Of a DNA stretch of 64,000 bases, positions 49,155 to 57,649 are shown in pieces; position 1 is the first letter of the stretch, and each line of letters starts with the position of its first letter. Source of the DNA: Orlajensenia stereocauli (GTDB taxonomy: Bacteria > Actinomycetota > Actinomycetes > Actinomycetales > Microbacteriaceae). Under the pieces are notes generated by a model. That model was not told where the DNA came from. It saw nothing but the letters and a program-made list of their open reading frames with translations, and did not search any database. The stretch is from assembly GCF_039548895.1 (NCBI RefSeq), contig NZ_JBCLVG010000001.1; one strand, 5' to 3'. A program made the position numbers and the translations under genes.

Positions 49155-50044
49155 CGGGGACTCTCTTTCATGCTGACGACGACGAGGGCTCTGCGGGACC
49201 CGCTGGTACCGACAGCGGCATCGGCGAGTACCTCGCCGTTCACGCTGAGCTGCAGGGGGCGGTGCTCCGGATGCGGAAGGGGGATGAGATCGCCGACGGC
49301 GAGCCCGAGGACGTCTCCGGGGCGGATCGGGGCCTCGGCCAGGCGCAGGGAGACGTCGACGGGGACCGTCTGCACCTGTGCCTCGACAAGGGACCGTGCG
49401 TTGGTGGTCGACGCCGAGCCGAGGCCGGAGCCGAGACGCGGGAGCAGGCTGGCGGCAGGGAGGGCGACAGTGGCCCTGGTCTCGCGCTCCCCCACTGTCA
49501 GCGCGAACTCGGCGATGATCATGAGCTCGGTGGTGGGGGCGGCCTGAGCGAACTGCGAGTTGTACTGCACCCCGTCGACCGCGATGGGGGCGACGAGGAG
49601 GGCGCCCAGTGCGTACTGCAGGTCCTCGAGGGCGTCATCCAGGATTCGGCGCACCAGGGCGAGCTCTATGGGAGTGAAGGTGCGCTCGGGAAAGGACTCG
49701 CCGGCGTGACCGCCCAGCATGTGGTGCACCCACGCGAGGGCGTCGGAGGCCGGGAACTGCACGACCGCCTTGGCGTCGGTGTCTCCGATCGTGCAGAGCA
49801 CCATCGCCGTCGTCGACGGGAGCGAGGCCGAGTACTCGTCGTAGCTCTGCATGACGACGCGATGGCACGTCGCGTGGGAGAGCACGCGCACCCGGGCCGT
49901 CATCTGCGTTCCCCAGGCCCTGGCGAAGGTCTCGAATGCGAGCTCGAGCATGCGCGACTGCTCGCGGGCGAGGCTCGTCGGACGACGGAAATCGTACGGT
50001 TCGGCCGTTCGCTCACGCGTCGTTCGGAGGTCCTGGGGTGTCAC
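49151..50044 (-). CDS. fliM: Flagellar motor switch protein FliM
   Basis: C-ring protein that receives the chemotaxis signal. 297 residues with DFRRPTSLAREQSRMLELAFETFARAW at the N-terminus, the middle CheC-like domain (FTPIELALVRRILDDALEDL), and a C-terminal SpoA domain (GDVLGLAVGDLIPL). The start is decided by the promoter: GTG 50053 falls at the end of the -10 and would not be transcribed, so GTG 50044 is used, with little or no leader. The CheY-binding N-terminal peptide of enteric FliM (LSQxEIDALL) is not recognisable. Confidence 0.92.
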   Translation of the reverse strand: MTPQDLRTTRERTAEPYDFRRPTSLAREQSRMLELAFETFARAWGTQMTARVRVLSHATCHRVVMQSYDEYSASLPSTTAMVLCTIGDTDAKAVVQFPASDALAWVHHMLGGHAGESFPERTFTPIELALVRRILDDALEDLQYALGALLVAPIAVDGVQYNSQFAQAAPTTELMIIAEFALTVGERETRATVALPAASLLPRLGSGLGSASTTNARSLVEAQVQTVPVDVSLRLAEAPIRPGDVLGLAVGDLIPLPHPEHRPLQLSVNGEVLADAAVGTSGSRRALVVVSMKESPR

Positions 50045-50052
50045 ATGCAGCA

Positions 50053-50079
50053 CTATCGGCCGCGACGGCCGGGTCGTTA
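50053..50079 (-). promoter_or_regulatory. Sigma-28-like promoter of fliM-csrA
   Basis: On the minus strand CTAACG, 14 bases, GCCGATAG (TAAC-N15-GCCGATAG), close to the flagellar sigma-28 consensus TAAA-N15-GCCGATAA. It is in the gap between motB and fliM. Two more copies with the same spacing precede flbD and flgB. Confidence 0.8.
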
Positions 50080-50112
50080 GCCGGCGGCAGGATCGACTTC
50101 CGGCATCCTTGG

Positions 50113-50961
50113 TCAGCCCGCGCGTTCTGCGAGCACCGACGGGATCAGCGCGCGCACGTCGTCGGGCAGGTTGGAGAGCACCGCGATGTCGACTCGGCGG
50201 TTCTGGGCCGCGTCTCCCTCAGTCGGCCCGGTGGCGGCCGGGCGAGCCGACCCGTAGCCGACGGCGGAGATGTGGGCGGGTTGGATGCCCCCGACCTCGA
50301 CCAGTCGCCGCAGCACCTGCGTGGCGCGTCCACTCGAGAGCTCCCAGTCAGTCGGGAACGGGAACGACGTGCCACGGAAGTCGGCGTGGCCCTCGACGGA
50401 CACCTCCCGGCCGGTCGGCGTGACGATCGGGCCGATCGTGTCGAGCACGCTCACCGCCTCGCCACCGAGCGCGTCGCTGTTGGGCTGGAAGAAGGTCTCC
50501 CAGCCGATGAGGCCGACGGTCAGCCCGCGCTGGTCGATGGTGAAGGTCACGTCCGACGCCATCCCCTTCGCTTCGAGGGCCGAGTGCAGTCGCTCCCTCA
50601 GCTCGGTGAGCGAGTCGACCTCATCCTCGGCCTGCTGCTGATCGGTCTGCGGATCGTCGGTTCCGGCGAGAGCCGTGTCCTCCGAGGCTCCGGTGAACCC
50701 CTCCGCATCATGGTCGACCTTGTCCGGCGGAACGACGATGCCCGATGCCGTGTCGACCGACCCCTCGTCGACGGCGCCGAATCCCGTCGCCAGGGAGTTC
50801 TTGAGCGCCGTGAACTTCGCCTGGTCGACGCTCGACATCGCGAACAACACGATGAAGAGGCACATCAGCACGGTCACCATGTCGGTGTAGGAGGCCATCC
50901 AACGCTCGTCGGCGTGGAACTCGCCGCCGGTGTCGAGCTTGCGCCGCCGCCGTCTGCTCAT
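50113..50961 (-). CDS. motB: Flagellar stator protein MotB
   Basis: Anchors the stator to peptidoglycan. 282 residues: basic N-terminus (MSRRRRRKLD), one membrane segment (about 28-45) preceded by YTDM, whose Asp27 matches the ion-carrying Asp of MotB, and a C-terminal OmpA-like domain (VSVEGHADFRG, ELSSGRATQVLRRL, QNRRVDIAV). The ATG overlaps the motA stop (ATGA). The coupling ion cannot be told for certain. No fliL gene follows. Confidence 0.95.
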   Translation of the reverse strand: MSRRRRRKLDTGGEFHADERWMASYTDMVTVLMCLFIVLFAMSSVDQAKFTALKNSLATGFGAVDEGSVDTASGIVVPPDKVDHDAEGFTGASEDTALAGTDDPQTDQQQAEDEVDSLTELRERLHSALEAKGMASDVTFTIDQRGLTVGLIGWETFFQPNSDALGGEAVSVLDTIGPIVTPTGREVSVEGHADFRGTSFPFPTDWELSSGRATQVLRRLVEVGGIQPAHISAVGYGSARPAATGPTEGDAAQNRRVDIAVLSNLPDDVRALIPSVLAERAG

Positions 50962-51740
50962 GCCGCGGCCGCTGAGTCGGCCGGGGCGGCCGGACGCGCA
51001 TCCGGGACCATCGCCCGCAGCCTCTCCCCCAGGACCCGGGGCTGGCTGCCGGCCTGGATGGCGAGCACGCCCTCGCACAGCAGGTTCATCCGATCGGTCT
51101 CGAGCTCGGCGAGGCGCTGCATCCTGTTGCCGATCGGGAACCAGACGAAGTTGGCCGTGAGGAGACCCCAGAGTGTGGCCACGAACGCCGAGGCGATCAT
51201 CGGGCCGAGGGTGTCAGGGGTGTCGAGCTTCTCGAGCACGTGGGTGAGCGAGACCACGGTGCCGATGATCCCGACGGTCGGGGCGTAGCCGCCGAGTGCC
51301 ATGTAGAACCGCGCCGAGTTCTTCGCCGATCGGGTCTTGGTGGCGATCTCGTCCTCCAGCATGACCCGGAGGTCCTCCTCGTCGATGCCGTCGGCGATGT
51401 TGAGGAGGGCGTTCCTGAGGAATGGATCGTCGACCTCCTCCGCCTGCTGCTCGAGGGCGAGGAGTCCGTCGGCGCGGGCTGTCTCCGCCAGCGACACCAG
51501 GGTGTCGATCGTCGCGGTGGGCGTCACGACCTTGCCGCGGAACGTGCGGGGCAGGGCCTTCACGGCTCCGAAGAAGTCCTTCATGGTGCCGCCGGCGATG
51601 CCGACGGCGATCGTCGCACCGATCACGAGCACCATCGGGCCCGGGATGATGACGGAGTCGATGTGGGAACCCTCGAGCGTGATCGAGGCTGCGACGGCCC
51701 CGAACGCCAGGAGGATCCCGATGATGGTCGCCGGATCCAT
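50958..51740 (-). CDS. motA: Flagellar stator protein MotA
   Basis: 260 residues, four membrane segments with a long cytoplasmic loop, MotA/ExbB-like: MDPATIIGILLAFGAVAASITLEGSHIDSVIIPGPMVLVIGATIAVGIAGG and GGYAPTVGIIGTVVSLTHVLEKL (conserved Pro). Forms the ion channel with MotB. The ATG touches the flbD stop (TGATG). Confidence 0.96.
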   Translation of the reverse strand: MDPATIIGILLAFGAVAASITLEGSHIDSVIIPGPMVLVIGATIAVGIAGGTMKDFFGAVKALPRTFRGKVVTPTATIDTLVSLAETARADGLLALEQQAEEVDDPFLRNALLNIADGIDEEDLRVMLEDEIATKTRSAKNSARFYMALGGYAPTVGIIGTVVSLTHVLEKLDTPDTLGPMIASAFVATLWGLLTANFVWFPIGNRMQRLAELETDRMNLLCEGVLAIQAGSQPRVLGERLRAMVPDARPAAPADSAAAA

Positions 51741-52069
51741 CAGGTCCTCCTCGGGAGCATGGGAACCGCGCGGGCGCCTGCGTCGTCATCGTCGTCGGGA
51801 TGGGGATCATCCCTCGAGTCGTGATCACCCGAGGTGACCAGTTCGAGCTGACGGATGCCGGACCGCGTCATCGGGATCTCCTGGGCGAGCGAGAGCACCC
51901 GGGCCCTGTAGGCGGCTATGCGCTCGATCACCTCGGGGAGGCTCTCGGTGACGATGTACTTCGATCCGTCGACCAGGACGATCGTGGTGTCCGGACTCGA
52001 ATGGATGCGCTCGATGAGATCGGGATTGATCGCGAACTGGGAGTCGTTCAGCCGCGTGACTACGATCAT
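51740..52069 (-). CDS. flbD: FlbD family flagellar protein
   Basis: 109 residues: a FlbD core (MIVVTRLNDSQFAINPDLIERIHSSPDTTIVLVDGSKYIVTESLPEVIERI), then a non-conserved tail with an Asp/His-rich stretch (DHDSRDDPHPDDDDD). This is the small FlbD/EndoX-like family next to motAB in Gram-positives, not the Caulobacter FlbD regulator. Its role is uncertain. ATG 52069 starts the core; the upstream leader of about 45 bases follows the promoter at 52114. Confidence 0.88.
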   Translation of the reverse strand: MIVVTRLNDSQFAINPDLIERIHSSPDTTIVLVDGSKYIVTESLPEVIERIAAYRARVLSLAQEIPMTRSGIRQLELVTSGDHDSRDDPHPDDDDDAGARAVPMLPRRT

Positions 52070-52113
52070 CCGCCCGATCCTGATCTCGACCCCCGGTGGG
52101 TCGTCATCAGGCA

Positions 52114-52140
52114 CTATCGACCCGGGGAGGGCGGCCGTTA
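52114..52140 (-). promoter_or_regulatory. Sigma-28-like promoter of flbD-motA-motB
   Basis: On the minus strand CTAACG, 14 bases, GTCGATAG, the same spacing as at 50053-50079 and 61991-62017. It lies in the 99-base gap between flgE and flbD. Confidence 0.78.
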
Positions 52141-52168
52141 GCCGACCGCACTCCCCGCTCGGCCGCTA

Positions 52169-53341
52169 TCAGCGCTTGAGGTTGGTGAGCTCCTGCAGCA
52201 CCTCGTCGGAGGTGGTGATGATGCGGGCGTTCGCCTGGAAGCCGCGCTGGGCGACGATCAGGTTGGTGAACTCCTGCGACAGGTCGACATTCGACATCTC
52301 GAGGGTTCCGGCGGTGACCGAGCCGAGTCCGTCCGAGCCCGGGGCGCCGAGCTCCGGGGCCCCGGAGTTCACCGTGACGCGGTAGGACGACGAGCCGGCC
52401 TTCTCGAGGCCGCCGGGGTTCGCGAAGGTCGCGAGGGCGATGCGGGCGATCGCCTGCTTCTCGCCGTTGCTGAACAGGCCGACGAGGGTGCCGTCCTTCG
52501 ACAGGGTGAACGACTCGAGGGTTCCGGCCTCCCGGCCGTCCTGCGATGAGATCGCGACGGTGTTGAGCTCGGCGAAGCCGCTCACGCCGCTCAGGTCGAC
52601 GGCGACGCCGCCGACGGTGATGCCGGTCGGTCCGGTGAGCTTGCCGTTGGTGAAGCTGAGGGTTCCGGCTCCGGTGGCGCCGGTGCCGTCGGCGCCGGCG
52701 ACGTCCCAGCCCGTGGCGGTCTTCGACAGCGTGAGGGTCAGCGTGCGCTTGGTTCCCGATGCGTCGAAGACGTCGACGTCGCGCACCAGCGAGGTGCCGA
52801 CGGCGGCGTCGGACGGCAGGTTGCCGCCGACGCTGGCCTTCGTGGTCGTGACGGCGGGAATCACGGCATCGAGCGGCAGCGTGATGGTGCCGATGGCACC
52901 GCCCTCGGCGATCTGGCCGTTGACGGCGTTCCAGCCCTGCAGGAGGGAGCCGTCGGGTGTCACGAGGCGACCTGCGGCATCCGGATCGAAGGACCCGGCC
53001 CGTGTGTAGAGCACCTCGCCGCCCGACCGGGTGATGAAGAAGCCGTCACCCGAGATCATCATGTCGGTGGCGCGGCCCGTGGCCTGAGCCGAACCCTGGG
53101 CGAAGTTCGTCGAGATGCCGGCGACCTGCACGCCGAGGCCGATCTGCGCGGGGTTGGTCCCGCCGACCTGGGCCTGCGGCACGCCGGCACCCTGGGTCAT
53201 CTGCGACAGCGTGTCCTGGAACTGCGTCGCCGACGACTTGAACGCCGTGGTGTTGACGTTGGCGATGTTGTTGCCCGTGACGTCGAGCATGGTCTGGTGC
53301 GAGCGGAGGCCGGAGATTCCGGAGTAGAGCGAACGGAGCAT
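52169..53341 (-). CDS. flgE: Flagellar hook protein FlgE
   Basis: 390 residues with the rod/hook N-terminal motif MLRSLYSGISGLRSHQTMLDVTGNNIANVNTTAFKSS and the C-terminal SNVDLSQEFTNLIVAQRGFQANARIITTSDEVLQELTNLKR, with a variable middle. It polymerises into the hook after export; FlgD (next gene upstream) caps it. No separate flgF or flgG is present in the cluster, so the distal rod protein is either elsewhere or replaced. Confidence 0.94.
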   Translation of the reverse strand: MLRSLYSGISGLRSHQTMLDVTGNNIANVNTTAFKSSATQFQDTLSQMTQGAGVPQAQVGGTNPAQIGLGVQVAGISTNFAQGSAQATGRATDMMISGDGFFITRSGGEVLYTRAGSFDPDAAGRLVTPDGSLLQGWNAVNGQIAEGGAIGTITLPLDAVIPAVTTTKASVGGNLPSDAAVGTSLVRDVDVFDASGTKRTLTLTLSKTATGWDVAGADGTGATGAGTLSFTNGKLTGPTGITVGGVAVDLSGVSGFAELNTVAISSQDGREAGTLESFTLSKDGTLVGLFSNGEKQAIARIALATFANPGGLEKAGSSSYRVTVNSGAPELGAPGSDGLGSVTAGTLEMSNVDLSQEFTNLIVAQRGFQANARIITTSDEVLQELTNLKR

Positions 53342-53382
53342 GGGAGTGACCTTTCAGGGGAAGAGCGGATGCGGTGGGCGGT

Positions 53383-53796
53383 TCAGGAGGCGGTGCTGAC
53401 GGAGGAGACGAGATCGAGGGCAACGGTCTCCTTCCCGACGGTGACCGTGGGCACGGAGCCCGTGTAGGAGACGGAGCTGACGACACCCGTGGCCGTCGTG
53501 CCGTCCGGGCGCAGGAAGCTGACCTCCTTGCCGACGAGGGCTGCGGCGGCGATGCGCATCTGCAGTCCGAAGTCCTCCGTGCTCGTCGTGGCGAGCTCGG
53601 TCATCTTCTCCATCATCGCCAGCTGGGTGGTCTGGGCGATCATCTGGTTGCTGTCCATCGGCGAGCTCGGGTCCTGGCTGCGCAGCTGCGCCACGAGCAG
53701 GGACATGAACGCCTCGGCGTCGAGGGACTGCTTGGGTGTGCGGGCGGGGGTGGAGGCGTACATCCCCGAGGTCGCTGCGACCGCGTCGATCGTCAT
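53383..53796 (-). CDS. flgD: Hook-capping protein FlgD
   Basis: 137 residues: LDAEAFMSLLVAQLRSQDPSSPMDSNQMIAQTTQLAMMEKM is the FlgD N-terminal domain, followed by a short beta domain (VGKEVSFLRPDGTTATGVVSSVSYTG). Short compared with enteric FlgD (about 230), as in other Gram-positives. GGAG ribosome site just upstream. 41 bases before flgE. Confidence 0.92.
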   Translation of the reverse strand: MTIDAVAATSGMYASTPARTPKQSLDAEAFMSLLVAQLRSQDPSSPMDSNQMIAQTTQLAMMEKMTELATTSTEDFGLQMRIAAAALVGKEVSFLRPDGTTATGVVSSVSYTGSVPTVTVGKETVALDLVSSVSTAS

Positions 53797-53809
53797 GGTT
53801 CTCCTTCTC

Positions 53810-55219
53810 TCAGGCCATCACGTCGATGGTCGTCTGGGTCGTGATCCCGCTGGGTGCGGTGGTCTGGACGGATGCCGGCACGACCACAGGTCGACGCTGC
53901 TGCGACGAGCCCCGGTCGGCGCCGTCACCCGGCATGCGGCGCTCGCCCTGCCCGCCCTGCCCGTCCGCAGCGTTCTGCTGGGCTCCGGAGCGGGGATCGC
54001 GCGAGGAGAGGTCGAGGCTGGCGCCGAGGCCTGTGCTGGCGAGGTCGCGGCGCAGGTCGCCGATGATCCCCCGGATGGCATCGCGTCCGGCATCCGTCGG
54101 GGCGAAGAGCTCGATGCGCAGACCATCGACTCCGAGGTGCGCCCGCACCGTGACCGGTCCGAGGGCCTCGGGCGCTATGTCGATGCTGAGAACGTGCTGA
54201 CCCGGGCCGGCCTGCGCGAGCGCGGTGAGCGGCCGCAGCAGTTGCGGTACGAGTGGCGGGTCGACCGGCCGAGCGGCGGGCGGTGCCGCAGACGGCGCTG
54301 ACGTCTCCGTCGGAGTCTGGACCACCGTGATGCCGGCGGCCACGACCGGGCTCGCCGGGGCGACGGATGCCGCACCGGCGGGCGCGGGTATCGGGCCGTC
54401 CTGGTCAGCTGACCCGGAGCTCCCGCCGGACAGCGCCGCGGGTGTCGTAGCCGGTGCCGCCTCGACCGCTCCCGCAACGGTCTGCGAGGGCGTCCCGCTC
54501 GGGGCCGGCGCCGGATGCGGAGCCGGGGCACCGTCCAGCGGCGAAGCACGTGACGTGGACGCGGCCGAGGTCGATCCTGGCGTCGTCTCACCTTCAGGAC
54601 TGGCTTCGGCGGGGCCAGGAGCAGGCGGACCCGACGAGGCGGCGGCCGAGGTCTTGGGTGCGCCGGACACGAGTCCGTCGAGCGCTGCGGTCGATGCGTC
54701 CGACGCGGAGACGGGTCCGGATGCCGACACTGCAACGGCCGGCGTCCGGGGTGCCGCGTCACCGGTCGGCCCGCTCGCGGACTCCCCCAAGGCCGAGATC
54801 GACATCGACCCGGCGGCCGACGTGGACGATCCGGCAGCGCCGGGCCCGATTGTCGAGGCGAGGTCGCGGGCCGCCGACGGCACGGCGCCCATCGTGCCGG
54901 TCGCCACGAGCGGGAGCGGAGGCTGGGAAGCCTGCTGTGCGGCGACGCCCGCCTCGGGGAGGACGGACAATGCGGCATCCGTCTCGTCCGATCCCGCTGC
55001 GAGCGCGTCATCACCGGCGGGTGCAGTCGTTTCGTCAGCCGATGCGGCCGCTGCGGCGGCTGTCGCCGATCCTGTCGGACCGGTCGAACCCCCGCTGGAT
55101 CCGTCGAGCTCGAGCCCGAGCGCCCTGTCGAAGTCGGCGGCAGCGGAAGCGTCGGCGCGCGGAGCCTGGCGTGCGAGCGGGGCGAGGGCGCGATCCGACG
55201 CGACGCCGAGCCCGATCAC
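53810..55219 (-). CDS. fliK: Hook-length control protein FliK
   Basis: 469 residues. The first 330 or so are Ala/Ser/Pro/Thr-rich, low complexity, as expected for a molecular ruler; the C-terminal domain has LLRPLTALAQAGPGQHVLSIDIAPEALGPVTVRAHLGVDGLRIELFA, the conserved FliK substrate-specificity switch domain (L-x-P-x-x-L-G-x-V). GTG start overlaps the NlpC/P60 gene stop (GTGA). It controls hook length with FlhB. Confidence 0.92.
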   Translation of the reverse strand: MIGLGVASDRALAPLARQAPRADASAAADFDRALGLELDGSSGGSTGPTGSATAAAAAASADETTAPAGDDALAAGSDETDAALSVLPEAGVAAQQASQPPLPLVATGTMGAVPSAARDLASTIGPGAAGSSTSAAGSMSISALGESASGPTGDAAPRTPAVAVSASGPVSASDASTAALDGLVSGAPKTSAAASSGPPAPGPAEASPEGETTPGSTSAASTSRASPLDGAPAPHPAPAPSGTPSQTVAGAVEAAPATTPAALSGGSSGSADQDGPIPAPAGAASVAPASPVVAAGITVVQTPTETSAPSAAPPAARPVDPPLVPQLLRPLTALAQAGPGQHVLSIDIAPEALGPVTVRAHLGVDGLRIELFAPTDAGRDAIRGIIGDLRRDLASTGLGASLDLSSRDPRSGAQQNAADGQGGQGERRMPGDGADRGSSQQRRPVVVPASVQTTAPSGITTQTTIDVMA

Positions 55220-55896
55220 GCGGCGGCCCCGGCGAGCAGGGAGCGGTATGCAGCCGTGATGAGGTCGGTCATGGCCGCGTTCGAGCCTGCGGCGAGACCG
55301 GCGGCCGATGAGACGGATGCCGCCGTCGGCACGGACGCCGTCACAGCGGACGCCGTCGGAACGATGCGCCGGATGGTCGTGATCTCGTCGTCGCTCATGT
55401 AGGCGTCGACCAGGCTGACCGCGCGGCCCTCGTACGGTGCGTGGATCACCTTGCCGTCTCCGGCGTAGATGAGGATGTGGTCGCCGCCGCCCGTGACGAT
55501 GAGGTCGCCGGGCTGGGCCTCCGCAAGGGATCCGACCTCGGTCCCCTCGGTCATCTGCTGCGTGACCCTGCGCGGCAGGTCGATGCCGAGATCGGCGTAC
55601 ACCCGCTGCACGAGGCCGGAGCAGTCCATGCCCGAGGAGTCCTCGCCCCCGAACACGTAGGGAACGCCGAGGTAGGCCTCGGCCGCCGTGACGATGTCGG
55701 TTCCCGTCACGCCTCCGGCCGAGGGTGTCGTCGCCTGCGCCTGTACCACGCTCGACTGAACGGCGGACAGTTCGCTCTCGAATCCGGCAGCGGTGACGGC
55801 ATCCGTCGCGCCGGGAACGGTGGCAGTCTTCGCCGTGAGGCCCTCGATCACGGCGCGGATGGATTCCACCCGCGCTGCGGCATCGACCATCGTCAT
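55216..55896 (-). CDS. NlpC/P60 cysteine peptidase in the flagellar operon
   Basis: 226 residues with a central NlpC/P60 domain (about 64-175): YLGVPYVFGGEDSSGMDCSGLVQRVY (Cys92), DHILIYAGDG (His140) and VIHAP (His152), the usual Cys-His-His peptidoglycan endopeptidase triad. There is no Sec signal peptide or membrane segment. It sits between fliJ and fliK with 4-base overlaps on both sides. It probably opens peptidoglycan for the rod, taking the role of the FlgJ muramidase (inference); export through the flagellar apparatus would explain the missing signal peptide. Confidence 0.88.
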   Translation of the reverse strand: MTMVDAAARVESIRAVIEGLTAKTATVPGATDAVTAAGFESELSAVQSSVVQAQATTPSAGGVTGTDIVTAAEAYLGVPYVFGGEDSSGMDCSGLVQRVYADLGIDLPRRVTQQMTEGTEVGSLAEAQPGDLIVTGGGDHILIYAGDGKVIHAPYEGRAVSLVDAYMSDDEITTIRRIVPTASAVTASVPTAASVSSAAGLAAGSNAAMTDLITAAYRSLLAGAAA

Positions 55897-56324
55897 CGGA
55901 TCTCCCCCTGCACTGCACGACGGCGCGACGCGATCTCGTCGAGCACGATCTGTTCGCGGCGGCGCTCGTCGAGTTCGACGGCTGCAGCATGCCGCTCGGC
56001 GAGCTTCTCCAGCGCCCCGGCATCCGCCCGGGCACGGTCGTGCACGTCCCGAGCCGACGCGGCATCGGCGTCGCGCTCCCGGCTGAGCTGGTTGAGCTCA
56101 CCGAGCATCGTGCGGGACGAGGCTCTGGCCGCGGCGATGGCGTGCAGGGCCGAGGTGGGCACTGCAGCCGGCGCCTGCTCCAGGTCGAGCGCGGCCCTCA
56201 CCAGGTGCTCGCGCTCCGTCGCCTCGGCGGCGCGCTCGCGAGCGAGGGAGAGGTCGCCTGCGGCGGTCTCCTCCTCCAGCCTGCGCAACCTGAGCAGTCC
56301 GGTCAATGAGAACGTGCGGCTCAT
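55893..56324 (-). CDS. fliJ: Flagellar export chaperone FliJ
   Basis: 143 residues, almost wholly alpha-helical coiled coil with many Glu/Arg (FSLTGLLRLRRLEEETAAGDLSLARERAAEATEREHL). Length, charge and position right after fliI match FliJ, which links the FliI ATPase to FlhA. Sequence conservation is weak in this family. Confidence 0.85.
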   Translation of the reverse strand: MSRTFSLTGLLRLRRLEEETAAGDLSLARERAAEATEREHLVRAALDLEQAPAAVPTSALHAIAAARASSRTMLGELNQLSRERDADAASARDVHDRARADAGALEKLAERHAAAVELDERRREQIVLDEIASRRRAVQGEIR

Positions 56325-57649
56325 GATCCCCCTCCGAGCAGTGCGACCAGCGTGTGCAGGCGCGCGCGGGTCTCCTCCGGTGTGCAGCTCTCGTTCATCG
56401 ACTGGCGGAGGAACCCGTTGATCGCGTCCTCGTGGTCGACCGCGGCGTCGACGAGCGCGTTGGCGCCCCGGCGGTAGGCGCCGACATCGAGCAGGTCCTG
56501 CGCTCTCGCGCGGGCCGCGAGCACCCGGCGGAGCGCCGATGCGGCCGCGAGGTCGTCGGGCCGGCTCACGCGGCTCGCCACCCTGGACACCGAGCCGAGG
56601 GCATCGACGGCCGGGAAGTGCCCCCCGACGGCGAGGGATCGGTCGAGGACGACGTGCCCGTCGAGGATCGACCGCGCCGAGTCGGCGATGGGCTCGTTGT
56701 GGTCGTCACCGTCGACGAGGACCGTGTACAGGCCGGTGACCGATCCGACCTCGGCTGTTCCGGCGCGTTCGAGCAGCTGGGCGAACACGGCGAAGGTCGA
56801 CGGCGGGTAGCCACGGGTGGCCGGAGGCTCGCCGACCGACAGCCCGATCTCGCGCTGGGCCATGGCCACGCGGGTGAGCGAGTCCATCATGAGCACGACG
56901 TGTCGTCCGTCGTCCCTGAACGCTTCGGCGATGCGGGTGGCGACGAAGGCTGCACGCAGCCGAACGAGAGCCGGCTCGTCCGAGGTCGAGACGACCACGA
57001 CAGACCGGGCGAGACCCTCTGGCCCGAGGTCGTCCTCGAGGAACTCGCGCACCTCGCGGCCACGTTCGCCCACGAGGGCGATGACGGTGACGTCGGCATC
57101 CGATCCTCGGGCGATCATCGACAGCAGCGACGACTTGCCGACGCCGGATCCGGCGAACAGGCCCATCCTCTGGCCGCGCCCGACCGTCGTCAGGGAGTCG
57201 AGCACGCGCACTCCGAGGTGCAGCGGCTCCGCGATCCTGGCCCGGCGCATGGCGGGCGGAGCATCGTTGTCGACCGCCACCCGCTCGGCGACGTCGAGGG
57301 CGCCGCGGCCGTCGATCGGCCGCCCGAGTCCGTCGATGACCCGACCGAGCAGGCCATGGCCGATCGGCACCGAGAGCGGGGCACCCGTCGTGCGCACGGC
57401 GTCGCCCGAGCGCACTCCGGTGAGACGGGCGAGCGGCATGCAGCGCAGCCCGGACTCCCCTGATGCCACGACCTCGGCCGGCACCGCGTCAGCCCCGATC
57501 AGCACGATGTCGCCGATGGCGGCCTCGACTCCGCGCACGTCGATGCCGAGTCCGACGACGGAGGAGACCCGACCGACGCGCTCGGGGCGGGCGGCGAGCA
57601 GGGCACGGGAGAAGGAGTCGGGGCGGGGACGCACCAGGGTCGCCGTCAT
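56321..57649 (-). CDS. fliI: Flagellum-specific ATPase FliI
   Basis: 442 residues, homologous to F1 beta: Walker A GLFAGSGVGKSSLLSMIAR, GERGREVREF, VVLMMDSLTRVAMAQREIGLSVGEPPATRGYPPS. Powers the type III export with FliH and FliJ. ATG overlaps the fliH stop (ATGA at 57646-57649). Confidence 0.97.
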   Translation of the reverse strand: MTATLVRPRPDSFSRALLAARPERVGRVSSVVGLGIDVRGVEAAIGDIVLIGADAVPAEVVASGESGLRCMPLARLTGVRSGDAVRTTGAPLSVPIGHGLLGRVIDGLGRPIDGRGALDVAERVAVDNDAPPAMRRARIAEPLHLGVRVLDSLTTVGRGQRMGLFAGSGVGKSSLLSMIARGSDADVTVIALVGERGREVREFLEDDLGPEGLARSVVVVSTSDEPALVRLRAAFVATRIAEAFRDDGRHVVLMMDSLTRVAMAQREIGLSVGEPPATRGYPPSTFAVFAQLLERAGTAEVGSVTGLYTVLVDGDDHNEPIADSARSILDGHVVLDRSLAVGGHFPAVDALGSVSRVASRVSRPDDLAAASALRRVLAARARAQDLLDVGAYRRGANALVDAAVDHEDAINGFLRQSMNESCTPEETRARLHTLVALLGGGS

